Part shown: positions 46,797 to 58,187 of the stretch, piece after piece
How positions within the stretch are numbered: position 1 is the first letter of the stretch
Layout of the letters: every line of letters begins with the position of its first letter
Assembly (NCBI RefSeq): GCF_017591435.1
Contig: NC_059301.1
Location: 32,713,486 to 32,777,485 of the forward strand
DNA: 64,000 bases
Source: Portunus trituberculatus
Lineage: Eukaryota > Arthropoda > Malacostraca > Decapoda > Portunidae
Direction of reading: 5' to 3'
The notes under the pieces: generated by a model
What the model saw: the letters and a program-made list of their open reading frames with translations, nothing else
Told to the model about the DNA's origin: nothing
Databases searched by the model: none
Position numbers and translations under genes: made by a program

Positions 46797-47045
46797 GGTG
46801 GTGAGCGTGGGATCGGGCAGACGTCCACGCGTAGGTTCGAATCACACCACATACCGCTTTGAAGCTATGCCATTTGTCGATTGGTTTAAAGTTACCTACA
46901 TGCCACCATGATACCCAGGTTCTAGGTGGTTATACCAAAGATACGCTTGGGTGGTGTTATGGGCCCTAATACGGGTACCACAATAAATAAAATTGCCTGC
47001 GCCACTAATAGGTGGAAGCTGAACAGCACTTCCCACATATTATAC
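46797..47045 (+). mobile_element. Second SINE type, tRNA-like head
   Basis: GGTGGTGAGCGTGGGATCGG resembles a box A region and GTAGGTTCGAATCACACC a box B. They are followed by a body (CCCAGGTTCTAGGTGG, GGGCCCTAATACGGGTACCA, CACTAATAGGTGGAAGCTGA). It is distinct from the SINE family at 19.4-20.1 kb. The tail is not clear. Confidence 0.5.
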
Positions 47046-47332
47046 TCTTCAAGTATGCCTTCAGTCACTATAGGTCATAAAAGAAAAAAAAAAAGATCCT
47101 GTGGTGGTGAGGGCATGAACCTTGAAGCTATGATTTTTGTTTTACAAATATGCTCGCTTCTCTCATTGTTCATGGATGCAAGTCTATGCATAGGAAAGAA
47201 ATTGCCCTACGTTATCATAATTTACCCAAAGAAGAACTGAGGAAGAAAATGGCTGAAAATATGTAGCGTTGCCAAGAATAGGCCTATCACTGCACTTCCT
47301 GATACGCCCTCAGCTAATAACACACATTAAAG

Positions 47333-47515
47333 ACCACCAAACCACAAAAAACACTGAAAACCCCAAAAACACCAACTAGAACCCTTGAAAACCCAAATAA
47401 CACCAAACACCACCAAACCACAGAAACACCCTTGAAAATCACAATACACGAACTAGAACCCTTAAAAACCCCAATAACACCGACTAAACACCGCCAAACC
47501 ACAGAAATTTCTAAA
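47333..47515. repeat. Minisatellite, about 80-bp unit, 2.3 copies
   Basis: Units start CACCAAACCACA near 47333 and 47411, with a third partial (CGCCAAACCACAG) near 47490. Each has ACTAGAACCCTTGAAAA-like and AATAACACC stretches. The sequence is poor in G. Confidence 0.7.
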
Positions 47516-47520
47516 AATAC

Positions 47521-48128
47521 AGCAGTATACGTTGCAGGTCAACTCCGTTTCCTTTAAATTCCACTCCAAAATGAGACGTCCTAATAACCTGCGCGGCAGG
47601 TGCGGTTGAGACTACCTTCTGTTCTCTTTACCATACCTTGATTGAACCATTCAGCGGCCCAGCCTCCACACGTCCTCTCCATCATACACTCCCGCTCCTT
47701 CCTCATGAGCCTCGCACAGGACCGTAATTTGAGCACTTCTGCGGTGCACTTCCACTGCTTTGAAAAGGCTCTTGTTGAAATGACACGAGTTATGAGGATG
47801 TTTTCATGTTTCTAGTAAAAAATAACAAGATTCCCAAGAGAAAAAGTCTTGAGAGATGGCTAATTGATCACCTCTCTGGTCATTGAAACTAGTGTTAGTG
47901 AGAGAGCGGTATTTCTGAATTCGGGCCTGATTCTCACGTAGCTGCTCAATCTAAACATAAGAAGATCACATACCTACTCACTCCAGAGGGAGGATATGCA
48001 AGGTCAGGAGAGCTGTTGACATGGGAATAAGGAAGAAGATGACAAGGGATGAAACATTGCTGAGATGAGAAAGAGGTTGAAGACAATTAGAGGAGATGAG
48101 TTGATAAGAGAAAATGTGTGTGTGTGTG
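47521..48128. other. Intron sequence with a LINE J scrap
   Basis: Near 48045-48110 the text GATGAAACATTGCTGAGATG and GAGTTGATAAGAG matches LINE J C-terminal sequence. Otherwise nothing was recognised. Confidence 0.5.
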
Positions 48129-48419
48129 TTTCACTGTTTGATCTGCTGCAGTCTCTAACGAGACAGCCAGACGTTACTCTACGGAACGAGCTCAGACCTC
48201 ATTGTTTCCGATCTTCGGATAGGCCTGAGACCAGGCACACACCACACACCGGGACAACAAGGTCACAACTCCTCGATTTACATCCCGTACCTACTCACTG
48301 CTAGGTGAACAGGGGCTACACGTGAAAGGAGACACACCCAAATATCTCCACCCGGCCGGGGTATCGAACCCCGGTCATCTGGCTTGTGAAGTCAGCGCTC
48401 TAACCACTGAGCTAACGGG

Positions 48420-48421
<2 letters not shown>
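48129..48421 (-). mobile_element. SINE copy 4, with a well-preserved tRNA head
   Basis: On the minus strand, GGCCCGTTAGCTCAGTGGTT (box A TAGCTCAGTGG) and GGGGTTCGATACCCC (box B with a perfect T-stem) form a near-complete tRNA-like head with a CAC anticodon-like triplet. The body matches the other SINEs (AGCAGTGAGTAGGTACGGGA). The head differs in sequence from copies 1, 2 and 5. The 5' side abuts (GT)n at 48422; the 3' side has a short TG run (48114-48129). Confidence 0.8.
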
Positions 48422-48457
<36 letters not shown>

Positions 48458-48479
48458 GTTCACGGCTAGGTTAGATTTA

Positions 48480-48523
<44 letters not shown>
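48422..48523. repeat. (GT)n in two blocks between SINE 4 and LINE N
   Basis: GT at about 48422-48453 and 48480-48523, separated by a CACGGCTAGGTTAGATTTAA spacer. Confidence 0.9.
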
Positions 48524-48525
<2 letters not shown>

Positions 48526-49137
48526 TTACCTAATTGTATTTACCTAATTGTAACATACGGGAAAAGAGCTATGCTCGTACTGTCCCGTCTCCATATCTAC
48601 TAATGTCCAGCTTTTTCTTAAAATCATGAATATTCCTTGCGTTGACCACTTCCACGTCTAAACTATTCCATGCTTCCACCCTTCTATGAGGAAGCTATAT
48701 TTTTCACATCTCTCCTATAAGTGGCCATTTTAGTTTTTCCCATGCCCTCTCGACATTCTTTCATTCCACATACACAGATCTTCCCTATCCATTTTTCCAT
48801 GCCAATCATCACTCTGTATATTGCTATCAGGTCTCCCCTTTCTCTTCTGTTTTCCAGGGTTGGAAGTTGCATTCTTTTCAGTCTGTCTTCATAAGTCAAA
48901 TCTCTTAAGTCAGGCACCATTTTTGTTGCAGCCCTCTGTACTTTCTCTAGTTTCCTTATGTGTTTCTTTAAGTTCGGAGCCCACTGTATTGTTGCATATT
49001 CAAGCCTCGGTCTTATCATTGCAGTAATTATTTTCTTCATCATTTCTTCATCTAAATATACGAACGCCACTCTTATGTTCCTCAATAAGTTCAATACTTC
49101 TCCAATTATTTTGTTTATATGTCTCTCTGGCGATAGG

Positions 49138-49793
49138 TCATTGGTAATTGTCACCCCAAGGTCTTTTCTTCATGACTGGTTTTATGTCTTCATTTCCTAT
49201 CTTGTACATACTCCTGATTCTTCTTTCACTCTTGCCAAACTCTATTTTCTTGCATTTTGTCGTGTTGAACTCCATTTGCCATGTACAGCTCCATTTCCAT
49301 ATTCTGTCCAAGTCTTCCTGGAGTAGTTCGCAATCTTTGTCACATCTCACTTTTCTTAACAATTTTGCATCGTCTGCAAATAGGCTCACATAACTGGACA
49401 CCCCATCCACCATGTCATTTATGTAGACCGCGAACATTACTGGTGCCAACACTGATCCCTGTGGAACTCCACTCTCCACCAAGCCCCATTCTGATGGTCT
49501 GTCCTTAATTATTGTTCTCATTTCTCTTCCTACCAAAAGTCTTCCATCCATTTTAGTAAACTGCCATGCACTCCTCCTACCATTTCAAGTTTCCAGATCA
49601 GTCTCCGGTGTGGTACCTTATCAAAGGCCTTTTTTAAATCCAGATATATTCCATCAGCCCAACCATCTCTTTCCTGTATTACATCTATCACCCTCGAATA
49701 GTAACATATCAGGTTTGTCGTGCATGAACGCCCTTTTCTAAAACCAAATTGACACTCACAAAGTATGTCATTTTCTCCAAGAAGTCTGTCCAT
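49138..49793 (-). pseudogene. LINE N reverse transcriptase core
   Basis: The frames 49793-49530 and 49551-49138 cover the fingers and palm: FGFRKGRSCTTN, YLDLKKAFDKVPHRR, GVPQGSVLAPVMFAVYINDM and VSLFADDAKLL. A short frame overlap at about 49540 marks a frameshift. Confidence 0.85.
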
Positions 49794-50534
49794 CTATTCT
49801 TCACCACCCTCTCACACATCTTAGCTACCACACTTGTAAGTGACACTGGTCTATAGTTCAATGGGTCTCTCTTGTTACCTGATTTATAGATTGGGACAAT
49901 GTTAGCTCTTTTCCAGTCTTGGGGCACTACACCTTCCCTTAATGAGGCATCAATTACTTCACAAACTTTTTCTGCCAGTTGCTCCTGCATTCTCTTAAAA
50001 TCCATCCTGATACCCCATCAGGTCCCACAGCTTTTCTCACTTCTAAACTCCCCATCATATTCTTGATCTCCTCCACAGTTACTTGAAACTCCTTCATAAT
50101 CCCTTTCTGTTCCATTACCAGTGGTTTGTCAAAAGCAGTCTCCTTTGTGAATACCTTCCGAAAGCATCCATTCATAGCCTCTGCCATTTCCTGGGATCTT
50201 CACTGCATACTCCATTTACTTCTAAACTTTCAATACTTTCTCTATTTTTGATGTTGTTGTTCACATGTCTGTAAAAAGCCTTGGTTGGTCTTTACATTTA
50301 TCAATTATATCCTTTTCTTGTTTCTTTCTTTCTTCTCTTCTAATCAACACATATTCATTTCTTGCTCTTTTGTAACTTTCCCACTGCTTAATCCGTCTTT
50401 TCCTTCTCCACCTCTTCCATGCATCCTCTTTTCTTGTTCTAGCCTTTTCACATCTATCGTTAAACCAGTCCTGCTTTCCAACTTCTCTATGTTGTCTTAT
50501 TGGTACAAATTTTTCTCACCTTCTTTGTATATTT

Positions 50535-51319
50535 TTATAAATTCCTTCCACTTTTCATTTGCTCCTTAGCACTCTTGAATTTCATCCAATTTGTCTCTTG
50601 AAAGAATTTCTTTAGGTTTCCAAAATCTGTCTTGGCATAATTCCATCTTCCCACTTTATATTCTTCATTTCTTCTAGATTTCTCTTCATCTATCACCTTG
50701 AACTCCAAAACTGCATGATCACTCTTTGCTAAAGGGCACTCCACCCTCATCTCCTCAATGACCATTGGCTCTGTACTAAAGACCAAGTCCAGTCTTGACG
50801 ATGCTCCCTCTCCTCCAAACCTAGTATCTTCTTTGACCCACTGAGTTAACACATTTTCCATTGCCAGTGTCAATAGTGTATTTCCCCATGTTGTCTCTGA
50901 TCCTTCCATTGACCAGTCCTCCCAACACACCTCTTTACAATTAAAATCTCCCATCATTATAGTTCGTTCACAGCCACCCAACATTTCTTCCAGACATGTT
51001 CCTGTATCACTTATCATTTCTTCATATTCCTGTACTGACCATGCATTTGTCTTAGGTGGTACGTACACCACTATGTAGTGCCTCTTTTTCCTTCATTAGT
51101 TTCTGCTCTGATCTTTAGCACTTCTGCCTTTCCCATACCTTCTTTCACTTGATCCACCTTTATATCTTTTTTAACCAGCAACATCACTCCTCCTCCCATC
51201 TTACCTACTCTATTTCTTTTCCAAACATTATATTTCCCTTCTCCAACCATCATCAGGTCTTCTCCCTCTCTCAGTTTTGTTTCAGTAAGACCCACAATAT
51301 CTGGGTTCTTGTCCCTCAA
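50535..51319 (-). pseudogene. LINE N endonuclease
   Basis: Two abutting frames hold the APE-type blocks TETKL, GGGVMLLVKKDI, MMGDFNCKEVCWED, SRLDLVFS and SDHAVLEF. A frame break lies at about 51071. This is one of the better-preserved endonucleases in the window. Confidence 0.8.
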
Positions 51320-52550
51320 GTAATCGTTGAGTTCTAAAATCCCGATATCACTCCATTTATGTTGGAATACATTACATTCCGCTCATACGTAAGTTTCTTT
51401 AGTCCTTTCTTGCTGTACTTTTCTGGGTTATGAACCACTTCCTCAGTCTCATATCCAAGATTCTCCAGAAAAACTCTTTCTTCTCCTCTTCTGTCCTCTC
51501 TTCATTTTTTTCAAAGCCTCCTTTCTCAACTCATTTAACATTTCTCTTTCCTTTTCACCGAGATCTCTTCTCAACCAAATCTTCCTTGTTGTTTCCTGCT
51601 GGGCTAGCCTCCATGACTTCTCCACCAATTCATCTACATCCTTTTGTGACTTAAGTTTGATTCTTATTGGCCTCATACCTTCTCTTGTGAACTTTCCAAT
51701 TCTATGGAAGTCCTCTATTTCTTGTACTAGGTCTTTTCCTCCTCCTGCACCACATTAATGATATTATTTATCACCTTTTTATGTTTTCTCTCTCTCCATT
51801 TTACTCGGTGTCTTATCCTCCTCCACACCAAATATCACCACACATCTCTTTTTGTCTACAGTTTCCCTCACCAATGTCTCATTTGACTTAATAACCTTCA
51901 CCACTTTCTCAGCAATCTTCTCTTCTATGATCTGTTGATCTATAATTTCAACAAGGCCCAAAGTTTTCTCCCCAGACTCTTTGATTTCCTTTTCCAGACT
52001 TGCAACTTTGTAATTTACCTCCTTTCTTTCCACTTCCTGACTTTTTCCATTCAGCCTGCTTCTCCATCACTTTTCCTAGAGATTCTCCACATTTTCGCAA
52101 TTCACTTTAATTAGCTTAACTTCCTCTTTCAGTGCTTCATTTTCCTTCTTCATATCGGCACACTCTTTAATTACATTGTCATAACTCGTTTCCAGGCCCC
52201 ATACTTTTCAAACAGTTTTCAATTTTACCTTCCAACTCCAGAATTTTCTTCACATAAGCGCTCTTCTCCATTATTCCTTGAAATCCTGTGAAGTCTGATT
52301 CATCTTTCGAGTTCACGGCCGCCATGTTGCGCAGATGTAAACAAACCAGCTGATGGCTCAAACGCAGGCTACAGTTTATATTTACTTTCCCTGGACATTA
52401 TTTTGCTAATCAACAGTTAACATGACTATATGGAGACGGGACAAACATTACCAGCTCCTTTCCCACCTTGGTTACTCTTAGGCAATGGTAACTGTAGAAT
52501 TAGAGATGATTGCTCTGGAGCTCAGCGACCACATCCGCCATCGACGATGT

Positions 52551-52572
52551 CCCGTGTGTGTGTGTGTGTGTG
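52551..52572. repeat. (GT)n between LINE N and LINE M
   Basis: About 20 bp. On the minus strand it is the (AC)n tail of LINE M, touching the 5' end of LINE N. Confidence 0.9.
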
Positions 52573-54845
52573 TATTTACCTAGTTGTATTGTACAGGGTT
52601 CGAGCGAGGCTCATAATGTCCTGTCTCCATGTCTCCGTTTATCCAATTTTTCTTTAAAGTTATGCACATTATGTGCTGTAACAACTTCATCACTCAATGC
52701 ATTTCACTTTTCCACCGTTCTGTGTGGAAAACTATATTTTCCAATATCTTTCACGCACTGCCTCATCCTGATCTTCTTTACATGTCCTTTTGTCCTTCTA
52801 GCTTCTTCTGTCATCAGCACCAGGTCTTCCTTGTCTATTTTTTCAATGCTATTTACTATTTTATACATTGTAATTAGGTCTCATCATGCTTTTCTATCTT
52901 GTAAGGTTGGCAGTCCCATTTCCTTCAACATTTCTTCATATATTAGGTCCTTTAGTTCCGGCACCATCTGTGTAGCGATCTTCTGGATCCTTTCTAATCT
53001 TCTTATATATTTTCTAGAGCTCGTTGACCACACCAGTGCCGCATATTCCAGCATAGGACGTATCATGCTCGTGATAATTTTTTCATCATATCTTTGACCC
53101 TGAATTGAAGTGCCACTCTAATATAAGTCAACAATTTATATGTTAAACCAAATATCTTACTTGTGTATTTTCCGGGGGTTCAGATTTTTCTGTATAATCA
53201 CTCCCAGATCTTTTTCCTCTTTAGTCTTCATTATTTGCTCCTCTCCCATTAGATAGTTCCATACAGGTCTTCTCTTACTCTTTCCTAATTCCATTACGTG
53301 ACATTTCTTGGCACTGAACTCTAATTTCCACTTCTTACTCCACTCGTAGATTTTGTTTATATCTTCCTGCAGCAGCAAACAGTCTTCTTGGGTTTTGATT
53401 ACACTTAGCAATTTTGCATCATCAGCAAACAAATTAATATTACTATTTACCCCATTTTGAATGTCATTTACATATACCTGGAACATAATGGGGGCTAACA
53501 CTGACCCTTGTGGCACTCCACTTGTTACTTCACCCCACGATGAGTATGTATCTCTGATCACAGTTCTCATCTCTCTGTCCTTCAAATAATCCCTTATCCA
53601 TTCTAACAAAGTTATTCTCAGTCCTCCTAAGCTCTCTAACTTCCAAAGTAGTCTGCCGTAAGGGATTTTATCAAAAGCCTTTTTTATGTCCAGGTATACT
53701 GTGTCTACCCATCCATCTCTGTTTTCCATTCCTTCTATTACCCTTGAGTAGAAACTTAATAAGTTCGACACACATAATCGTCCTGTCCTGAACCCAAATT
53801 GTCTGTTCGATGTAACTTGTTCTTTTTCTAGATATTCAACCCATTTTTCTTTGATAACTATTTCACATAACATCCCCACAACACTTGTAAGTGACACCAG
53901 TCTGTAATTTAATGGCTCAGTTGACTTTCCTCCTATGAATATTGGGATTATGTTGGCTCTCTTCCATTCTTCCTTTCTTTTAATGAATTTGTAATCAAGC
54001 TATTATATTCCTCTTCTTTAAAGCTAACATAGATCTCATCTTTTAGTTTTGTTTCTACTATGCACATTATATCCGGTCTTTTTTCTTTCAAGTAATCTCT
54101 AACCTCCAACACGCTGCATAACAACCCATCTATATTAGTATAAGTCACTCTTAATTTCTTGCCTCGTCTATGACCTCATCTTTCTTCCGAAGATATCACT
54201 ACTTTCGTCTCATAATTATCCAGAACCCTCCAGTAGAAATTCTTTTTCTTGATCTCCGTCCTTTTTTCATTTTTTCCTTAGCTTCATTTCTTAGCACTTT
54301 CTCCTCCCTCTCTCCCAGGTTCATATTTCTTTTTATCCATATATCCTTAGATTCAGTATCATCAGCCAGTTTCCTTTTTTCTTGTCATAATTTCTTCCAC
54401 CTCCACCTGTGAATTCATTTTCACTTTCATTGGTCTCTTACCCCCTTCACTAAATCTTCCGAACCTAGTCACTTCTTGGTCCAATTCCTGTGTGCTGTCC
54501 TGGACCTGTTTCATAATAGTTTTGGTCAATTCTCTCTCTTCTTGCTCTCTCACGAACTTGTTTGGATTTTTTTTTTTCTTCATCCCAAAAATTAAGAAAC
54601 ATTTCCTCTTATCCACTGTATCCCTCACTAGATCTTTCTCCTTAATTACTTGTATAGCAGTGTCCTTTGTCTTTTCCTGAATTTACTTCCTTCTTACCTC
54701 TGAAAATTTAACTTCTTCCTCTTCCTGTTCTTGTTTCCATGCATTTCGTAAGTTCTCCAATTTGATTTTACCATTCTCTATTTTATCCTCCCCATCCTGT
54801 TTTTTTTTTTTTTTTTTTTCTGATGGCTCCTTAAAGGAACCTTCG

Positions 54846-54848
<3 letters not shown>
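52573..54848 (-). mobile_element. LINE M: 5'-truncated or rearranged copy
   Basis: The minus strand carries an ORF1 part (54628-54362: CFLIFGMKKK, VTRFGRFSEGGKRPMKVKM), an endonuclease start (54148-53948: TYTNIDGLLCSVLEVRDYLK, ETKL), and then directly the RT (53897-53157: SLTSVVGMLCEIVIKEKWVE, YLDIKKAFDKIPYGR, SGVPQGSVLAPIMF, FADDAK). Most of the endonuclease is therefore deleted. The C-terminal domain is at 53066-52580. The tail reads ACAACTAGGTAAATACACAC. The 5' side meets (GT)n at 54849. Confidence 0.85.
53157..53897 (-). pseudogene. LINE M reverse transcriptase, 246-residue open frame
   Basis: All core RT blocks are in one frame, including the catalytic FADD. The upstream part is lost by an internal deletion that joins RT close to the start of the endonuclease. 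It is close in sequence to LINE B. Confidence 0.85.

Positions 54849-54887
<39 letters not shown>
54849..54887. repeat. (GT)n between LINE M and SINE 5
   Basis: About 38 bp. Confidence 0.95.
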
Positions 54888-54890
<3 letters not shown>

Positions 54891-55152
54891 TCACCTCGGT
54901 CGTCTGCTGGTCACCCAGCCAGTCTTCCCCGTTACGGAGCGAGCTCAGAGCTCATAGACCGATCTTCGGGTAGGACTGAGACCACATTAACACACAACAC
55001 ATGAAAAGCCACAATCGAGTTACATCCCGTACCTATTTACTGCTAGGTGAACAGGGGCAACATATTAAGAGGCTTGCCCATTTGCCTCGCCGCTTACCGG
55101 GACTCGAACCCGGCCCTCTCGATTGTGAGTCGATCGTGCTAACTACTACACT
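54888..55152 (-). mobile_element. SINE copy 5
   Basis: Same family as copies 1 and 2: head TAGTGTAGTAGTTAGCACGA with box B GGGTTCGAGTCCCGG, and a body ending AGGTGAATTAC then (AC)n. On the 5' side it abuts (CG)n at 55152-55165. Confidence 0.85.
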
Positions 55153-55165
55153 ACGCGCGCGCGCG
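55152..55165. repeat. (CG)n, short
   Basis: About 13 bp of CG at the junction between SINE 5 and a LINE 3' end, where other junctions have (AC)n/(GT)n. Confidence 0.85.
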
Positions 55166-55558
55166 TTGTAGTTTTACAGGGCCTGGGCTTTATGCTCGTG
55201 TGGCCCCGTCTCCATATCCACACTTATCCAATTTATCTTTAAAACTATGCACACTTGTTGCTGACACCACTTCCTCACTCAAACTGTTCCAAGTCTCAAC
55301 ACATCTTTGCGGGAAACTAATTTTTTTTAACATCTCTCAGACATCTTCCCTTCCTCAGTTTCTTGCTATGCGATCTTGTGCTTCTAATGTCATATTCTTC
55401 TCTCAGGATTAGTTTCTCATTATCCACTTGATCCCTTCCGTTAATGAATGTATAAACTTGTATCAGATCCCCTCTCTCTCTTCTCTGTTCCAGGGTTGGT
55501 AGATCCATAGCTTTTAGTCTCTCCTCATATGTCATCCATTTAAATTCTGGAACCATTC

Positions 55559-55560
<2 letters not shown>
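55166..55560 (-). mobile_element. LINE L: C-terminal and 3' fragment
   Basis: The minus-strand frame 55556-55317 (MTYEERLKAMDLPTLEQRRE, RGDLIQVYTFING) is the same domain as in LINE D. The 3' part shares GCCCTGTAAAACTACAA with 15306-15376. The 5' side is cut exactly at (GT)n (55561). Confidence 0.8.

Positions 55561-55609
<49 letters not shown>
55561..55609. repeat. (GT)n microsatellite
   Basis: About 48 bp, 160 bp before GILT exon 2. Confidence 0.95.
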
Positions 55610-55611
<2 letters not shown>

Positions 55612-55770
55612 AACCTCCTTTATTGATCTACAGTTGTCTTTGTTAATGGATATGAATGGTATTTTTTGCGTATTCTAGTTAGTATGCATATCATAGTCTT
55701 AATCTGTAACCTGTGGACAGTAAACATGCACTGTGTTGTCCTGACGACAGTATGGTCCTCCTCGTTGCAG

Positions 55771-55923
55771 GCTGTGTCCGCATCGGATCCAGTCAAGATT
55801 CACCTTTACTATGAGACGCTCTGCCCGTACAGCATTGACTTCGTGGTGAACCAGTTGTACAAGACGTGGACCTTGGTCAAAGATATCATGGAAGTAGAGA
55901 TGTTTCCTTTCGGCAACGCTGAG
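55771..55923 (+). CDS. GILT: GILT-like protein, exon 2
   Basis: The acceptor is CTCGTTGCAG ending at 55770 and the donor GTGAGT begins at 55924. It has 51 whole codons. KIHLYYETLCPYSIDFVVNQ, then KTWTLVKDIMEVEMFPFGNA, match the N-terminal part of the GILT fold. GILT family members reduce disulfides of proteins in lysosomes; in arthropods they are linked to immunity. The usual C-x-x-C is C-P-Y-S here (residues 30-33 of the precursor). C-x-x-S forms are known in arthropod GILT-like proteins. The CQHG signature and the rest should be in later exons, not seen here. Confidence 0.88.
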
Positions 55924-56367
<444 letters not shown>

Positions 56368-57163
56368 TTTTATTTAAACAAAACTTAATACAAAGGAACA
56401 TGTACCCAAAGGCGCACTGTCGTGTGCTACCTATTCTAAGGGTACTACAATCTATTTCTCTACAATATTTACAAGACTTAAAATAGATAATATACAAGAT
56501 GGTCAGCATGTAAATGGAGCACTATTCGTTTCACTTCACTAGCACTATTCACGCACTGCACTACACTGAGTGTCACGTCACAAAGAGTGTCAGAGGAGTT
56601 GGCAGTGTCTGTCTCCACTTATGTGCCATCAGTTTGACACTGTGTGTGTTCATCTCCTGGACGTGAGGCACCGCGGCCGTGAACAAGTTCCACATCCTGG
56701 AGACGCGTCCTGCGAAGGTGCGTTGATGCTGACACCCGTGGGATCGCGGCACCTCTACGGCGTCACCACCATTGAGCACCGTTCTCGTGCTCCGTGCGGT
56801 GACTCTTAGAGGATGACGCAGCCCTGCCAGATGTGGCACTCTTTGCACCTGTGCCTTATGGAACACTACGATCGCCGCCACGTCTCTGCGGTGTTCCAGT
56901 GAATCAAGGGACGCTCAGGCTCTGGGTGAGGTGGTAGTGCAGCATCTACTAGCCGTATGGCGCGGCGTTGGATGCTGTCCAGTCTCCTTCTGTGTGTGGC
57001 GGCACAGGACATCCAGGAGAGAGCTGCGTACTCAAGGTGGGGCCGCACCTGTGCCTTGTACAGCAGCAGTCTCCCTTCCTGTCGAGGAAACTGGCGATCC
57101 TTCTGAGAGCGGAGATCCTGTGAGAGGCTTTCTTGGCAATGGTTTTGACATGGCTGTCAAACC

Positions 57164-57955
57164 TCAGCCCTCGATCCACCTCCACTCCAAGTATCTTGAC
57201 GTCATCTTGGAGTGGGGAGCAGCAGCGCCAAAGACAACTTTCCTGCCATTGCTGCCATGGCGGCTGGGGACCGAGACAACCATTGCCTGTGTCTTCTCCG
57301 GCGCGAATGTCACTTGCCAGCGAGCACCCCACTCCTTTATCACTCGTAGCTGCTGATTGATGGCCTCAGCAGCCCGCCCACTGTCCTGGCGTGGATAGGT
57401 ATAGGAGAGGGTGCAGTCATCAGCATAGGCCATGACTCCTGGCAGTAGCTGGAGAAGATCATCCACGTAGATATTCCACAGGAGTGGGCCAAGAATTGAA
57501 CCCTGTGGCACTGATGCCTCCACAGGCAGGGACTCAGATGTTTGCCCGTTGACAACCACCTTGAGGCTTCTGTCCTGCAGGTAATTTCCCAGGAGTCGTA
57601 GCAAGCCACCCTGGATGCCTTTAGCACGAAGCTTTTCTAGTAATCCGTTGTGCCATACTTTATCAAAAGCTCCTGCTATGTCCAAAGCAACCACTATAGT
57701 GTCCTTGCCGTCGTCGAGGGCGTCCTGCCACTGCCTGGTGAGAAGCATCATTAGGTCGGAGGTTGACCTTCCAGGTCTGAACCCAAACTGTTGGTCTGAG
57801 AGGAGGGCATTGTCCTTGAGATGGCTACACACCACCTCTGCCACGACCCTCTCAAACACTTTACCCACCACTGACAACAGGGATATGGGTCTGTAGTTTT
57901 TGGGTCCGTCCTGGAGCTTTTTGTGTGCAGGAACTACTCGAGCCTCCTTCCACAC
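57164..57955 (-). pseudogene. LINE K reverse transcriptase, 263-residue open frame
   Basis: All core RT blocks, including catalytic YADD, are in one frame. Of the RTs in the window this is one of the least damaged. Confidence 0.88.
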
Positions 57956-58187
57956 TGAAGGCCAGACGTTTTCCCGTACACAAGTTGTGAACTTGGGTGA
58001 GAGGGCAGCCAGTTCCTGGGAGCATCGCTTCAGCAGGTGCGGGCTGATGTCATCAGGGCCGGTGGCTTTCTGTGTGTCCAGCCCCGCAATAATCGCTTCA
58101 CCTGCTGATGCGTCACCTCCACCATGGTGACAGTCTTCTCACATTGCTGGACCAGCTGAGGCGGTGGCTGCTGTGGATTCCCCACCT

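Larger units (their letters stand above)
48524..52550 (-). mobile_element. LINE N: near-full-length non-LTR element, minus strand
   Basis: The 5' UTR starts at about 52550, directly at (GT)n. ORF1 starts at an ATG at 52325 (MAAVNSKDESDF) and includes the RRM-like CVVIFGVEED (52033-51779) and MRPIRIKLKSQ (51676-51449). ORF2 has endonuclease frames 51319-51071 (TETKLREGE) and 51071-50535 (RTIMMGDFNC, SDHAVLEF), then RT frames 50187-49954 (AVGPDGVSGW), 50005-49709, 49793-49530 (GFRKGRSC, YLDLKKAFDKVPH) and 49551-49138 (SGVPQGSVLAPVMF, FADDAK), then the C-terminal domain 49154-48684. The tail has two AATTAGGTAAATAC units, then (AC)n. Multiple frameshifts. Confidence 0.9.
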
